64,000 nucleotides of DNA from CAZSDU01 sp964429135 (GCA_964429135.1 CAYSAU010000006.1:1-64000), one strand, 5' to 3'; counted from the stretch's first letter, positions 17,499 to 26,680 are shown. The notes: generated by a model not told the origin, from the sequence alone. Numbers and translations are program-made.

Positions 17499-17551
17499 CG
17501 CAAAATTTTTTAAAGTGCAAAGAAACTAAGAATTTCCAAGAATCCGCTAAC

Positions 17552-17576
17552 GGTCATTGGTCTTCTGCCAACGGCC
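17552..17576. promoter_or_regulatory. Dyad/direct-repeat element in a divergent promoter region
   Basis: GGTCATTGG (17552-17560) and CCAACGGCC (17568-17576) pair with two G-T matches around a seven-base loop. The same bases form a near direct repeat, AACGGTCAT and AACGGCCAT. The element sits between the divergent porin-like and acetate-CoA ligase genes and could be an operator. This is a sequence observation only. Confidence 0.3.
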
Positions 17577-17629
17577 ATCTGAAATTCACTATCTTTACAC
17601 TCATAAATTTCGCTATTACGCCTTTATCC

Positions 17630-20314
17630 ATGAATATTCACAAACTCAACAATATTTTCAATCCCCAACGGATAGCCTTGATAGGAGTTACCACCAATCC
17701 CAACAGTGTGAGTGGGAAAGTACTGATCAATCTGGTAAGCGGTGGTTTCAGGGGAGTGGTTTATCCGGTCAATCCCGACCATGAAGCCGTAATGGGAATC
17801 CCCTGTTACCCAGATGTAAGGAGCCTGCCGAAAACACCGGAATTAGGGATCATCTGTACACCGGCTGAAAAGGTCCCTGGTTTAGTCAGAGAATGTGGCG
17901 AATCCGGAGTCAGGGGATTGATCATTATGTCGGCAGGATTCAGGGAAATAGGGGAGGAGGGATTGAAATTGGAGGAACAAATCAGGGCGGAAATAAAAAA
18001 GTATGAAGGCATGAGGGTTATTGGCCCCAATTGTCTTGGAATTATTGTCCCCGGGCTGAAACTGAATGCCAGTTTTGCCGCCGACATGCCCAGATCAGGA
18101 AACATAGCATTTATTTCACAGTCAGGAGCGCTTTGTACTTCTGTTCTGGATTGGGCGATGGAAGGGAAAATAGGGTTTTCTCAATTTGTTTCTATCGGCA
18201 ACAGCCTTGATGTTGAATTTGGCGACCTGATCGATTATTTTGGGGAAGATGAAAACACCAAATGTATTATTTTGTACATAGAGTCCATCAGGAATGTCAG
18301 AAAATTCATGACTGCTGCCCGTGCCTTTGCCCGGAAAAAACCGATTGTTGTATATAAAGCGGGTCGTTTTCCGGAGTCTGCTCAGGTTGCTGCTTCCCAT
18401 ACAGGGGCAATGGCCTCTGAAGATGCGATATATGATGCTGCTTTTCAAAGGGCAGGTCTTGCCCGGGTATACGATATCGGAGATATTTTCAGTGTGGCGG
18501 AACTGATCGGCAGAAATAAAATTCCACAAGGTCCCCGTTTGGGAATTATCACCAATGCTGGTGGCCCCGGGGTTATGGCAACGGATGCCCTGATCGCTTC
18601 AAATGGTATTTTGGCTATACTTTCACCAGAAACCATGAACAGGTTGAATGAAAACCTGCCGGCTTACTGGTCGCATGGTAATCCGGTAGATGTCCTGGGA
18701 GATGCTAGGGCCAAACGCATCGCCAAAGCTACCCAGATCGTATTGGAAGATTCAGGTGTGGATGCTGTTCTTGTCATCCTTACCCCACAAGCCATGACCA
18801 ATCCCAATGCCACTGCAAAAGAGATCTCTTCCCTGATTAAGTTAACGCAAAAACCTATTCTGGCTGCATGGTTGGGTGGACAAAGCATGCACGAAGCCGA
18901 TGATATTCTCGTGGAAAGCGGAATACCTTCCTATAAAACCCCTGAACAAGCTATCCGGGCTTTCATGACCCTGGTAGCTTATTCCAGGAACCTTGATACC
19001 CTCTATGAAACGCCCAGAGACATCCCGGTAGAATTCACGGTTGACCGTCAGAAACTCCGTGAAGATTTCAGCCGGATGATCCGGGATAAAGGGACCATCC
19101 TTTCTGAGGAAATGTCCAAGAGCATCTTGGAAACATATGGTATTCAGACCACCAAACCCTTTTTTACCAACGATGTAGAAGGGGCTGTTAAGGTTTCGGC
19201 TAAAATCGCTTACCCAGTTGTTCTGAAAATCCAATCTCCTGACATCACGCATAAATCAGATGTGGGAGGTGTACAATTGAACCTTGGAACAGAAAAAATG
19301 GTCAGGGCTGCCTATGAAAGGATCATGGAATCAGCCAGGTTAAAAAGACCGGATGCCAGAATTGAAGGTGTTAGTGTTCAGAGAATGGCATTCACAAAAG
19401 ATGCTGTTGAACTTATCCTCGGGATTAAAAAAGATAAGGTATTCGGTACCGTGCTGATGGTCGGAATGGGTGGCATCACCGCAGAATTGTTTGGCGACAA
19501 AGCCCTTGGTTTTCCTCCGTTAAATGAAAGGCTGGCCCGGCAAATGCTTGAATCCCTAAAAATCTATCCTCTCCTGAGTGGATATCGCGGCAGCCAGCCG
19601 AAAAACATCGAAAAATTAATTCAGGTATTGATCCGCTTGTCGTATCTCGCGGCGGACTACCCTGAAATCAATGAGCTTGATATTAATCCTCTGCTGGTCA
19701 CTCCGGGTGATGTCATCGCCCTGGATGCCAGAATTGTGATCGGAGAAAAAGATCCGTCATTGCTGAAAGGGAAATATGACCATCTGGCCCTCCATCCTTA
19801 CCCTGAAGAATTTGTTAGAAAAGAACGGTTGCAGGATGGTTCGGAGATCCTTTTCCGACCGATCAAACCAGAAGATGAACCCCTGTGGCTGGAAATGATC
19901 GGACAATGTTCCAAAGAATCCCTTTACTCCCGCTTCCGTTACTTTTTCCATTGGGAAACCCATGAGGTAGCTACCCGATACTGCTATATCGATTATGACC
20001 GGGAAATAGCCATTGTGGCTGAAATCGTTGAAAATGAGCAGAAACGCCTGATAGGCGTGGGCAGGCTCATCGCCGACCCTGACCATGAAACCGTAGAATA
20101 TGCCATCCTTATTATTGATGCCTGGCAGCATAAAGATCTGGGAAATAAAATAACAGATTTTTGTCTTGAAATTGCACGGAAATGGAACCTTAAACGAATC
20201 ACAGCCCAAACTACTACCGATAACCAGCGGATGATCTCCGTCTTTCAAAAACGGGGCTTCGAGATCCTCATTAACAACCAGGACTCAACAGTGGAAGTCA
20301 TGAAAGAATTGTGA
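17630..20314 (+). CDS. ADP-forming acetate-CoA ligase fused to GNAT acetyltransferase
   Basis: The 894-residue protein has four parts: a CoA-binding Rossmann domain (about 1-140), a succinyl-CoA-ligase-like domain (150-460), an ATP-grasp domain (about 490-715) and a GNAT domain (about 735-894, DAWQHKDLGNKI as acetyl-CoA loop). This is the architecture of Pat/PatZ protein acetyltransferases. In E. coli PatZ the ligase half is considered dead. Here the catalytic His of ADP-forming acetyl-CoA synthetase is present: His257 in ASHTGAMAS, the same residue number as in Pyrococcus ACD as I recall. The ATP-grasp half has an SPDITHKSDVGG motif. It may thus both make ATP plus acetate from acetyl-CoA and acetylate proteins. 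ATG 17630 is chosen; a 72-residue upstream extension is not family-like. Confidence 0.88.
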   Translation: MNIHKLNNIFNPQRIALIGVTTNPNSVSGKVLINLVSGGFRGVVYPVNPDHEAVMGIPCYPDVRSLPKTPELGIICTPAEKVPGLVRECGESGVRGLIIMSAGFREIGEEGLKLEEQIRAEIKKYEGMRVIGPNCLGIIVPGLKLNASFAADMPRSGNIAFISQSGALCTSVLDWAMEGKIGFSQFVSIGNSLDVEFGDLIDYFGEDENTKCIILYIESIRNVRKFMTAARAFARKKPIVVYKAGRFPESAQVAASHTGAMASEDAIYDAAFQRAGLARVYDIGDIFSVAELIGRNKIPQGPRLGIITNAGGPGVMATDALIASNGILAILSPETMNRLNENLPAYWSHGNPVDVLGDARAKRIAKATQIVLEDSGVDAVLVILTPQAMTNPNATAKEISSLIKLTQKPILAAWLGGQSMHEADDILVESGIPSYKTPEQAIRAFMTLVAYSRNLDTLYETPRDIPVEFTVDRQKLREDFSRMIRDKGTILSEEMSKSILETYGIQTTKPFFTNDVEGAVKVSAKIAYPVVLKIQSPDITHKSDVGGVQLNLGTEKMVRAAYERIMESARLKRPDARIEGVSVQRMAFTKDAVELILGIKKDKVFGTVLMVGMGGITAELFGDKALGFPPLNERLARQMLESLKIYPLLSGYRGSQPKNIEKLIQVLIRLSYLAADYPEINELDINPLLVTPGDVIALDARIVIGEKDPSLLKGKYDHLALHPYPEEFVRKERLQDGSEILFRPIKPEDEPLWLEMIGQCSKESLYSRFRYFFHWETHEVATRYCYIDYDREIAIVAEIVENEQKRLIGVGRLIADPDHETVEYAILIIDAWQHKDLGNKITDFCLEIARKWNLKRITAQTTTDNQRMISVFQKRGFEILINNQDSTVEVMKEL

Positions 20315-20421
20315 TGAAATATTGTTAATGTATTGTTCACCAAACTGAAAAGGGCAGTCGATTAGAATAATGGTTGTCATGAATAATTCCAGTTTTGTCG
20401 AAAATGTAAGTTATAGTAGAT

Positions 20422-20448
20422 GATTAGATAATCTGTTTACTAAATTTG
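20422..20448 (+). promoter_or_regulatory. Promoter box and small dyad before the LytS-type kinase
   Basis: A TAAATTTG -7 box lies at 20441-20448, 22 bases before the kinase ATG. No clear -33 TTTG is present at the right distance; instead there is a short perfect palindrome GATTA-GA-TAATC at 20422-20433. An activator-dependent promoter, possibly bound by the LytTR regulator encoded downstream, is possible. Confidence 0.4.
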
Positions 20449-20470
20449 TGTTAGGGTTATCTTTTTTATC

Positions 20471-21529
20471 ATGCTCATATTTTCATTACAAATCAGAAGA
20501 CTTTTTAAACATCTGGTATTCTGGCTGTTTATTCTGGCCTTCCAAATTTCCCGATCCGGGGCGAAGATTATCGATACCAACTGGGAGGACTTCCGCTCCC
20601 TGCTGATTGAGCATAGCCTGATGCTGCCGTTACTGGTGCTTATATCCTATTTTTTTGCATATTATTTATTGCCACGTTTCTTATCTGCTCGCAAATATCT
20701 GTTCCTTTTTCTTCTAGCCACAGGTAGCGGTGCATTTGCCATCATCATGATGAGGATCATCCTGTACGCTTATGTTTTCCCTGAGTTTTATCCTACCTAT
20801 TATGAAAAGTATCCCGGTTTCTGGAACTTTAATATAGCCCAATACGCATTTTATATTTTTTCAACTGTTGCTATTGTGGTCATGATCAAATATGCCAGTC
20901 AACTCCGGCAGGTGGAAAGGATAAGATACCAGCTCGAACAACAGAATTTATCCAGCGAATTAGCCTTGTTACGCAACCAGGTGAATCCTCATTTTTTATT
21001 CAATACATTGAATAATATCAATGTATTGGTGAAAAAGGATCCCGAACTGACTCAGAAGTCAATTGTGAAATTGAGCGAAATCATGCGGTATATGTTGACG
21101 GAAGCCGTTAATGAAAAAGTAATGCTGACCAAGGAAATAGAATACTTGAACAGCTATATCGGCCTTTTATCCTTACGCCTTGAACAAAAAAACTATATCC
21201 TGTTTACAGTTACCGGAGACGCGTTGGGACTTCTGATTCCTCCTATGCTTCTGGTTCCCTTTATTGAAAATGCGTTTAAACACGGATTAAAGGATGCCCC
21301 TGCCCCGGGTATTATAATACAACTAGAGATTGCCAGGGATAAAATAAAATATTGTGTGGAAAATTTTATCAAACCCGATAAGATATCCGATACCCCCGAC
21401 TCGAATGGAATAGGGATTGCGAATCTTAAACGCCGGCTTGGATTACTTTATCCTGGCAAGTACAAGCTGGATATCAATACGGATGGTAGAGTGTTCTGCT
21501 GCAGACTTGAACTGGAGATTGACGAATAA
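20471..21529 (+). CDS. LytS-family sensor histidine kinase
   Basis: The 352-residue membrane kinase has four predicted helices in the first 150 residues and no obvious ligand domain outside them. A coiled segment follows, then the His_kinase (PF06580) block LRNQVNPHFLFNTLNNIN with the phospho-accepting His, then an HATPase domain (FIENAFKHGL, N box; SNGIGIANLKRRL, G box). Such kinases autophosphorylate and pass phosphate to LytTR-type regulators. The regulator gene follows after 26 bases. The signal sensed is unknown; the four-helix sensor region suggests a membrane or small hydrophobic signal. Confidence 0.92.
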   Translation: MLIFSLQIRRLFKHLVFWLFILAFQISRSGAKIIDTNWEDFRSLLIEHSLMLPLLVLISYFFAYYLLPRFLSARKYLFLFLLATGSGAFAIIMMRIILYAYVFPEFYPTYYEKYPGFWNFNIAQYAFYIFSTVAIVVMIKYASQLRQVERIRYQLEQQNLSSELALLRNQVNPHFLFNTLNNINVLVKKDPELTQKSIVKLSEIMRYMLTEAVNEKVMLTKEIEYLNSYIGLLSLRLEQKNYILFTVTGDALGLLIPPMLLVPFIENAFKHGLKDAPAPGIIIQLEIARDKIKYCVENFIKPDKISDTPDSNGIGIANLKRRLGLLYPGKYKLDINTDGRVFCCRLELEIDE

Positions 21530-21555
21530 TTCCATTTACCAGTAAATAAAAAAGG

Positions 21556-22287
21556 ATGATGAAAATGACCTGTATTGCCGTTGATGATGAACCCCTGGCC
21601 CTGGATCAGATGGTTGATTTTATTTCCAAGATTTCCTGTCTTGAGCTTAAGGCAACATTTAAAAAGGGCGTGGATGCTATGATTTATATCAAGGAAAACA
21701 AAACGGATCTGGTTTTTCTGGATGTACACTTGGAAGATATCAGCGGGATACAGTTACTGAGAACACTTAAACAAAAACCCTTTGTCATATTAACGACTGC
21801 ATACGATCAGTATGCACTTGAAGGTTATGAACTGGATGTTAACGACTACCTTTTAAAACCTATTTCTTTTGAACGCTTTGTCAAGGCAATAGAAAAGATC
21901 CGGGATTTAATGCCCCAGGTTAAAACCCCGGCTGTTATTAAATCAGCCATTCCAAAAGTACCGGAGTATATCTTTGTCAAAGCCGATTATAAAATGCAGA
22001 AAATCATTTTAAAGGATATTCTCTTTATTGAAGGTTACCGTGATTATATGAAATTTCATCTGTATCAGAAAAAATCCGTGGTGAGTTTGCTGAGCTTCAG
22101 AAAAATTGAAAGCATCCTGCCTTCCCATGCGTTCATCCGCATCCATAAATCCTTCCTCGTGGCAGTTGATAAAATTGATATCATTGGAAAAAATGCCGTC
22201 AAAATAGGCGAAAATACCATCCCTGTAGGGGAAGCATACAAAGAACGCTTTTTTAAATACCTTGAAGAAAAGAATTTGTTAACATAG
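21556..22287 (+). CDS. LytTR-family response regulator
   Basis: The 243-residue protein has a receiver domain (residues 1-120) with acidic pocket DDE, phospho-acceptor Asp in LVFLDVHLED and Lys in YLLKPIS. A C-terminal LytTR DNA-binding domain (about 140-240) carries the usual ILFIEGYRDYMKFHL, FIRIHKSFLVAVDKI and IPVGEAYKERF blocks. It is the partner of the LytS-type kinase upstream and probably binds direct repeats in target promoters. No target is obvious, but the neighbouring secreted-protein genes are candidates. The first Met (21556) or the one three codons on (MTCIAVDDE) could be the start. Confidence 0.92.
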   Translation: MMKMTCIAVDDEPLALDQMVDFISKISCLELKATFKKGVDAMIYIKENKTDLVFLDVHLEDISGIQLLRTLKQKPFVILTTAYDQYALEGYELDVNDYLLKPISFERFVKAIEKIRDLMPQVKTPAVIKSAIPKVPEYIFVKADYKMQKIILKDILFIEGYRDYMKFHLYQKKSVVSLLSFRKIESILPSHAFIRIHKSFLVAVDKIDIIGKNAVKIGENTIPVGEAYKERFFKYLEEKNLLT

Positions 22288-22289
22288 TA

Positions 22290-22593
22290 TTACTTTTCAT
22301 TAACCTTGAATAACTTCCATTTTTCATCCTGCCCGATATCCTTCGCCAGGAAAAAAAGTCGGTTTTGTAATAAAAATCGATATCTTCCCAGAAATCGCAG
22401 GACAGTATCATAGGTAGTATGCTAGGGGAATCACTGAAAGAGTGTCTCCGTTTGTTGTCATCAGTAATATTTCAGAACGCTTGAGCTGATACCGGAATAC
22501 AAGCAGTATCAGGTTATCTCCCAGGAAATGATCAGTCTGGGCAAAGCAAAAGTTTGATAACTGAGAAAAGGTGATGATAAGCTTACTATACAT
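22290..22593 (-). pseudogene. Frameshifted remnant of a small protein gene
   Basis: On the minus strand, 61 codons from 22593 are open and end at a stop near 22408. A different frame just after the break reads a protein-like tail (LGRYRFLLQNRLFFLAKDIG...WKLFKVNEK) to a stop at 22290. Together they look like one coding sequence broken by a single frameshift. Composition is coherent across the break (NGDTLSVIPLAYY then YDTVLRF). There is no signal peptide or recognisable domain, and the 5' end may also be missing. It explains most of the 22288-22798 gap. A sequencing indel is an alternative explanation. Confidence 0.35.
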
Positions 22594-22754
22594 ATCTTAT
22601 TTTATTTCAAAGATAATGGTTCAATCAGCTTTGTTCAAGGGTTATCAACCAATACGGAAAAAGTTTAGACAAACCTGGTTTTTTTAACGGGTTCAGCCTT
22701 CACCGGGAGTAAATCAGGTTTTGCTGGGATGTTGTCGTGTTTTGCTGAAAAATA

Positions 22755-22785
22755 TTGTATTCCGGGCACCACGGGTTTACTTTTG
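22755..22785 (+). promoter_or_regulatory. Promoter of the FG-GAP protein gene
   Basis: An ATTG/TTG box (22755-22757) and TACTTTTG (22778-22785) are separated by 20 bases, matching the Bacteroidota -33/-7 pattern. The ATG at 22799 is 13 bases further, so the leader would be very short. Confidence 0.55.
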
Positions 22786-22798
22786 TGCAAAAAACAAG

Positions 22799-24154
22799 AT
22801 GAAAAAATTCATTGTCATTTTCCTGTTATGGTTACCGGCTTTTCTCCAGATGAACGTAAATGGTCAATCCTTACAGTTCACCGGGCACCTGGTTTATCAG
22901 ACAACAAGCCGGATTTTCTTCACGGCCGCGTCTGACCTTGATAAAGATGGTGATCAGGATATATTGTTTACACAGCCTAATCAAAACATCCTGAGTTGGT
23001 TTGAAAACCAGGGTGATGGAAATTTCAACCAGCGTGAAGTGGGAGAATTCCCGGAAGCTTTCTCGACCTGGGTCGTCGATATTGATTTTGATGGCGACAA
23101 TGACATTCTGGCCTCTTCCTATGATCCTTCAAAAGTGGTTTTGTTTGAAAATGATGGAAACCAGAATTTCACACTCCATTTGTTGTCGGAAGCCATCCCT
23201 CATCCGCTTACTGTAGCCGCAGAGGACATAGACAAGGATGGCGATTACGACATCGCTTGTGCCACCCAGGATGCCGGTAAAGGCATAATGTTGCTACTGA
23301 ATGAGGGGAACCTGGTATTTACTCCGCTTGATCTCAGCATACAGCCCTATTCGAGTACCTGGACTCAAATTATCGACCTTGATCAGGACGGAGATTGGGA
23401 TATTCTTGGAAATAGTTTCAGTACCAACGGAGGGATATTGTGGTATGAACAAACCAATCCGATGGTTTTCGCCGAACACCTGGTACCCTTTGCATCTACC
23501 CATGGATTTACTGCAGCAGATATCGATGGCGATGGATATACTGACCTTGCTGCCGTATCCTGCGGTTCACAACTTGCATGGTTCAGGAATGACGGCAATA
23601 ACAATTTTACACCCGAAATACTGACCAGCAATTTAGATTGCGCTGTTTCTGTCACTACCACTGACCTTGATCTTAACTCGAAAACCGACCTTGTGGCTTC
23701 ATCCTGGAGCAACAATAAAGTAGCCTGGTGGGAAAATGACGGGAATCAGGAGTTCACCATGCAAACGATCAGCGATACCATGTTAAGGCCCAATTGTGTT
23801 GATGTGGCAGATTTCAACAACGATGATTTTCCGGATGTCGTTGCTGGCGGATATTCGGGCACCCTGATATGGTGGGAAAATACCGGTCATGGTGTGGGTG
23901 ATTGTGAACCCAAGGTTAATCCATTGGCAGAGATTATGTTCAACCATGAAGCAAGATGTTTGGAAATCAACCTTAAATCTGTTTCTCCCCAGGCCCGGGT
24001 AATCCTGTGTGATATCAACGGTAAACAGCTACTTCCACCGGTAGTTTTTTTACGCAACACCCTTTTGCCTTGCGACACCCTGAAGCCGGGACTTTACCTG
24101 CTGAAACTGGAATCCGCTGACCGATTTATGGTTTATAAAGTAATGATATATTGA
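22799..24154 (+). CDS. Secreted FG-GAP/VCBS repeat protein with T9SS domain
   Basis: The 451-residue exported protein has a signal peptide (MKKFIVIFLLWLPAFLQ). At least seven FG-GAP/VCBS repeats follow, each with a calcium-loop core such as DLDKDGDQDI, DIDFDGDNDI, DIDKDGDYDI, DLDQDGDWDI and DIDGDGYTDL, a seven-bladed propeller arrangement. The last 75 or so residues (from about 375, ending YLLKLESADRFMVYKVMIY) look like a T9SS sorting domain. It is probably displayed on the cell surface and binds calcium; ligand unknown. The longer in-frame start at 22721 adds 26 non-signal residues and crosses the promoter, so ATG 22799 is preferred. It resembles the minus-strand FG-GAP gene at 25031-26680. 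Confidence 0.88.
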   Translation: MKKFIVIFLLWLPAFLQMNVNGQSLQFTGHLVYQTTSRIFFTAASDLDKDGDQDILFTQPNQNILSWFENQGDGNFNQREVGEFPEAFSTWVVDIDFDGDNDILASSYDPSKVVLFENDGNQNFTLHLLSEAIPHPLTVAAEDIDKDGDYDIACATQDAGKGIMLLLNEGNLVFTPLDLSIQPYSSTWTQIIDLDQDGDWDILGNSFSTNGGILWYEQTNPMVFAEHLVPFASTHGFTAADIDGDGYTDLAAVSCGSQLAWFRNDGNNNFTPEILTSNLDCAVSVTTTDLDLNSKTDLVASSWSNNKVAWWENDGNQEFTMQTISDTMLRPNCVDVADFNNDDFPDVVAGGYSGTLIWWENTGHGVGDCEPKVNPLAEIMFNHEARCLEINLKSVSPQARVILCDINGKQLLPPVVFLRNTLLPCDTLKPGLYLLKLESADRFMVYKVMIY

Positions 24155-24175
24155 TAAGTCGTCTATCCTGTTATT

Positions 24176-24742
24176 ATGAAACAAACCAGTGCTTTCCCGG
24201 TTCTTGAAACTCCGAGACTGGTTCTCCGGCAACTGGGACAAGACGATGCACCGGTAATCCTGAGGCTAAGGGGCGAAAAAGAAATGTTAAAGTACATTGA
24301 AATGTACAGGATCAAATCGCTGGACGAAGCCAGTGAGATGATAGAAACCCACCGTAAGAAATTTACTGAAGGGAAAGGATTGATTTGGGGAATTCAATTT
24401 AAAGGAGAAAGTAGCCTGATAGGGTACCTTGGCTATCATACCATCATTTTGGAGCATTTCAGGGCAGAAGTGTGTTACCTGCTGTTACCCGAATTCTGGA
24501 ATTCAGGGATAATAAAAGAAGCGATGAACAGCATAACATCTTTTGCATTTATGGAAATGAACCTTCATCGATTGGAGGCGGTAATCATGAAAGGCAATAA
24601 CAGCTCAGTTCAGATTGCCTTGAATGCCGGTTACCGGAAAGAAGCGCAATTGCGTCAGCATATATTTTACCAGGGTAGGTTTTATGATTATATGATCTAT
24701 GCCATGATAAGAGAGGATTATGAAAAACGACAATACAGATGA
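24176..24742 (+). CDS. GNAT acetyltransferase, RimJ/RimL type
   Basis: The 188-residue protein matches the RimJ/RimL-type GNAT fold (Acetyltransf_3). It begins with LETPRLVLRQLGQDDAP, continues with IGYLGYHTI and AEVCYLLLPEFWNSGIIKEAM in the acetyl-CoA region, and ends with the strand pattern NLHRLEAVIMKGNNSSVQIALNAGY (quoted in pieces: NLHRLEAVI, NNSSVQIALNAGYRKEA). Such enzymes acetylate an N-terminal or small-molecule amine. It follows the FG-GAP gene by 21 bases and may be co-transcribed, though a functional link is not apparent. Specific substrate unknown. Confidence 0.88.
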   Translation: MKQTSAFPVLETPRLVLRQLGQDDAPVILRLRGEKEMLKYIEMYRIKSLDEASEMIETHRKKFTEGKGLIWGIQFKGESSLIGYLGYHTIILEHFRAEVCYLLLPEFWNSGIIKEAMNSITSFAFMEMNLHRLEAVIMKGNNSSVQIALNAGYRKEAQLRQHIFYQGRFYDYMIYAMIREDYEKRQYR

Positions 24743-24847
24743 AACGACCATGGATATTAATACCGTTATTTTTTTATCATGAATGTGATTATGGCAGCAT
24801 GGATCCCTGAAAGAACAGTCAAAGGAGGAGTTCAGAATCTTAAAATG

Positions 24848-25027
24848 CTAAATCGATAATGAAACTGGAACTGTCGGCGAAACGGATGAATTCCTTTTTG
24901 TACAATAATCTGTTTTACTGTAAAAATATTCTGATGGTCCGCCAAGCTTATCGTTATAAGAATAGTATTCACGTATGATTTTATGATCCGAAGTTGTAAT
25001 TAGAAACGGAGAGGTATATGCGAATTT
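24848..25027 (-). pseudogene. Possible orphan gene fragment
   Basis: Directly after the stop of the minus-strand FG-GAP gene, a different frame stays open for 59 codons (from about 25027 to a stop at 24848) without a start codon. It reads like protein, for example ITTSDHKIIREYYSYNDKLG and SEYFYSKTDYCTKRN. It could be the decayed 3' end of a secreted-protein gene. The evidence is only composition and position. The rest of 24743-25030 shows nothing recognisable. Confidence 0.25.
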
Positions 25028-25030
25028 TTA

Positions 25031-26680
25031 TCACAGGATGATTATTTTCCGGGTAAGTCGAAAGTTGTTTCCCTGCATTGCACAAGTGTACAGTCCGGCA
25101 GGCAGACCATCTACAGAAAAATCAAACCGGTGTTCTCCTCCGGGGATGACCCGGTCCAACAATTTTGCCACGATTTTACCTTGGCTATTGTAGATCCGTA
25201 GGGAGATAAAATCAGGGCAGGGCAGAAAAAAACTTAATGAGGTATATTCCCTGCATGGATTTGGTTCATTCTGATCAAGCCTTGGACCCATTCCCTGATC
25301 TCTCATACCGTGTAAGCCGGTTGAAGTATTCAGGTTTTCAAACAGTTTAATTGCACCCCAGTTGGTAAGTACAAGATCGGGATCTTTGGAAAACGAGTAA
25401 TGGAGATTGATTATTTCTCCTGCTAAAGGAGTGATGGCAAAGGAAATCCATCCATCGGTGAGATCATAACAATACTGTTCAGGGGGGATTGTTGTCCCAT
25501 TGATATCTGCTGAAGATATTTGCTGCAGGACTTGTTTCCCGATATAAAACAATTTCTTATGGCCATCGCCCTGAAGTGTTTTAACGGTATCAATCAGGTA
25601 GTCTTTATCATAATCAGCCCAGGCAATCTGCTGTGTCCCTCCCCCAACAGGCTTCGACCATGCAAAGGTATCAGAAAGGATACCATTTATATTTTCGAAA
25701 ATCCCCAATGCTGAATTCCATGATCCTGCGGAGAGGTCCAGATCTCCGTCTCCATCGGCATCGACCCAGGCTACGGCTGAGGGTTCGTTGCCCGGTATCG
25801 ACACCCATTGAGGAATCGTATCAAGAATACCGTTGAGGTTTTTGAACAGGAAAAATTTTTCTCCCGGAGATGCGACAGCCAGGTCAGGATAACCATCATG
25901 GTCCACATCCCCGAAGGCCATTTGCCTTGCCCCTGCAACTGCTCCCGAATGCCAGGAGGGAGAAGTTTCCAGTATTCCGTTTTCGTTATAAAAGATCAGG
26001 ATACCTTTAATGCGGGCACCCAGGGCCAGATCCAGGTCTCCATCCAGGTCAACATCAGCAAAGGCGAGATCTGTGCCAAAATAGGTGCTGTCAGATTGCC
26101 AATCCGAGATGGAATCAAATGAACCTTGGTGGTTGATGAAAAGCAGGACATTTTCCTTTTTGGATGTGGCATAATCGCCCCTGGCAAAGGCCAGGTCGAT
26201 ATCCCCGTCGCCATCTATATCTCCACCGGCACAAGAAAAAGCATTTCCCGGTTGAGACAGCCATCCGGGTGTGGGCGGCATTCCTGAATTATTCATAAAA
26301 GTGTAATTGGGAACAGCCAGCATTCCGTTTGACGTCAATCCCAGGCTTGCCACCGCAATATCTATATCTCCGTTATGATCAAAATCATTGAGGTATATAT
26401 TACATCCAGGAGCCAGGAAAACGGAAGCCCAGCCAGGTGTCGCTGGCAGGATACCAGAATCATTATAATAAATTAAAGTGGCGCCGTTCACAACATCAAG
26501 CCCTGTAGAAACTGCCAGATCCGGATAACCGTTATGATCAAAATCAGCCCAGCCTATCCCTGTGGGGTAATTTTTTGAGACTAGCCAGACCGGAGAACTG
26601 GAAAAATTAAATTGAGCCTGGCTATTCAGGGAATAAAGAACCATCAGAGTACAGCAGGCAAAAATGATAGTGGTTTTCAT
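25031..26680 (-). CDS. Secreted FG-GAP repeat protein with T9SS domain
   Basis: The 549-residue protein has a signal peptide (MKTTIIFACCTLMVLYSLNSQAQ). About seven FG-GAP/VCBS repeats follow with cores such as DFDHNGYPDLAV, DFDHNGDIDIAV, DIDGDGDIDLAF, DVDLDGDLDLAL, DVDHDGYPDLAV and DADGDGDLDLSA. A T9SS type A sorting domain closes the protein (LDQNEPNPCREYTSLSF, LRIYNSQGKIVAKL, GLPAGLYTCAM, RKIIIL). The propeller should bind calcium and act at the cell surface. The gene reads towards the plus-strand FG-GAP gene and may descend from the same ancestor. ATG 26680 is chosen because the 33-residue longer form (26779) would bury the signal peptide. Confidence 0.88.
   Translation of the reverse strand: MKTTIIFACCTLMVLYSLNSQAQFNFSSSPVWLVSKNYPTGIGWADFDHNGYPDLAVSTGLDVVNGATLIYYNDSGILPATPGWASVFLAPGCNIYLNDFDHNGDIDIAVASLGLTSNGMLAVPNYTFMNNSGMPPTPGWLSQPGNAFSCAGGDIDGDGDIDLAFARGDYATSKKENVLLFINHQGSFDSISDWQSDSTYFGTDLAFADVDLDGDLDLALGARIKGILIFYNENGILETSPSWHSGAVAGARQMAFGDVDHDGYPDLAVASPGEKFFLFKNLNGILDTIPQWVSIPGNEPSAVAWVDADGDGDLDLSAGSWNSALGIFENINGILSDTFAWSKPVGGGTQQIAWADYDKDYLIDTVKTLQGDGHKKLFYIGKQVLQQISSADINGTTIPPEQYCYDLTDGWISFAITPLAGEIINLHYSFSKDPDLVLTNWGAIKLFENLNTSTGLHGMRDQGMGPRLDQNEPNPCREYTSLSFFLPCPDFISLRIYNSQGKIVAKLLDRVIPGGEHRFDFSVDGLPAGLYTCAMQGNNFRLTRKIIIL

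Noticed and set aside
17414..17629. 72-residue N-terminal extension of the acetate-CoA ligase frame
   Set aside because: It overlaps the signal-peptide coding region of the divergent porin-like gene, has no domain character, and the family starts at the MNIHKLNNIFNP region.
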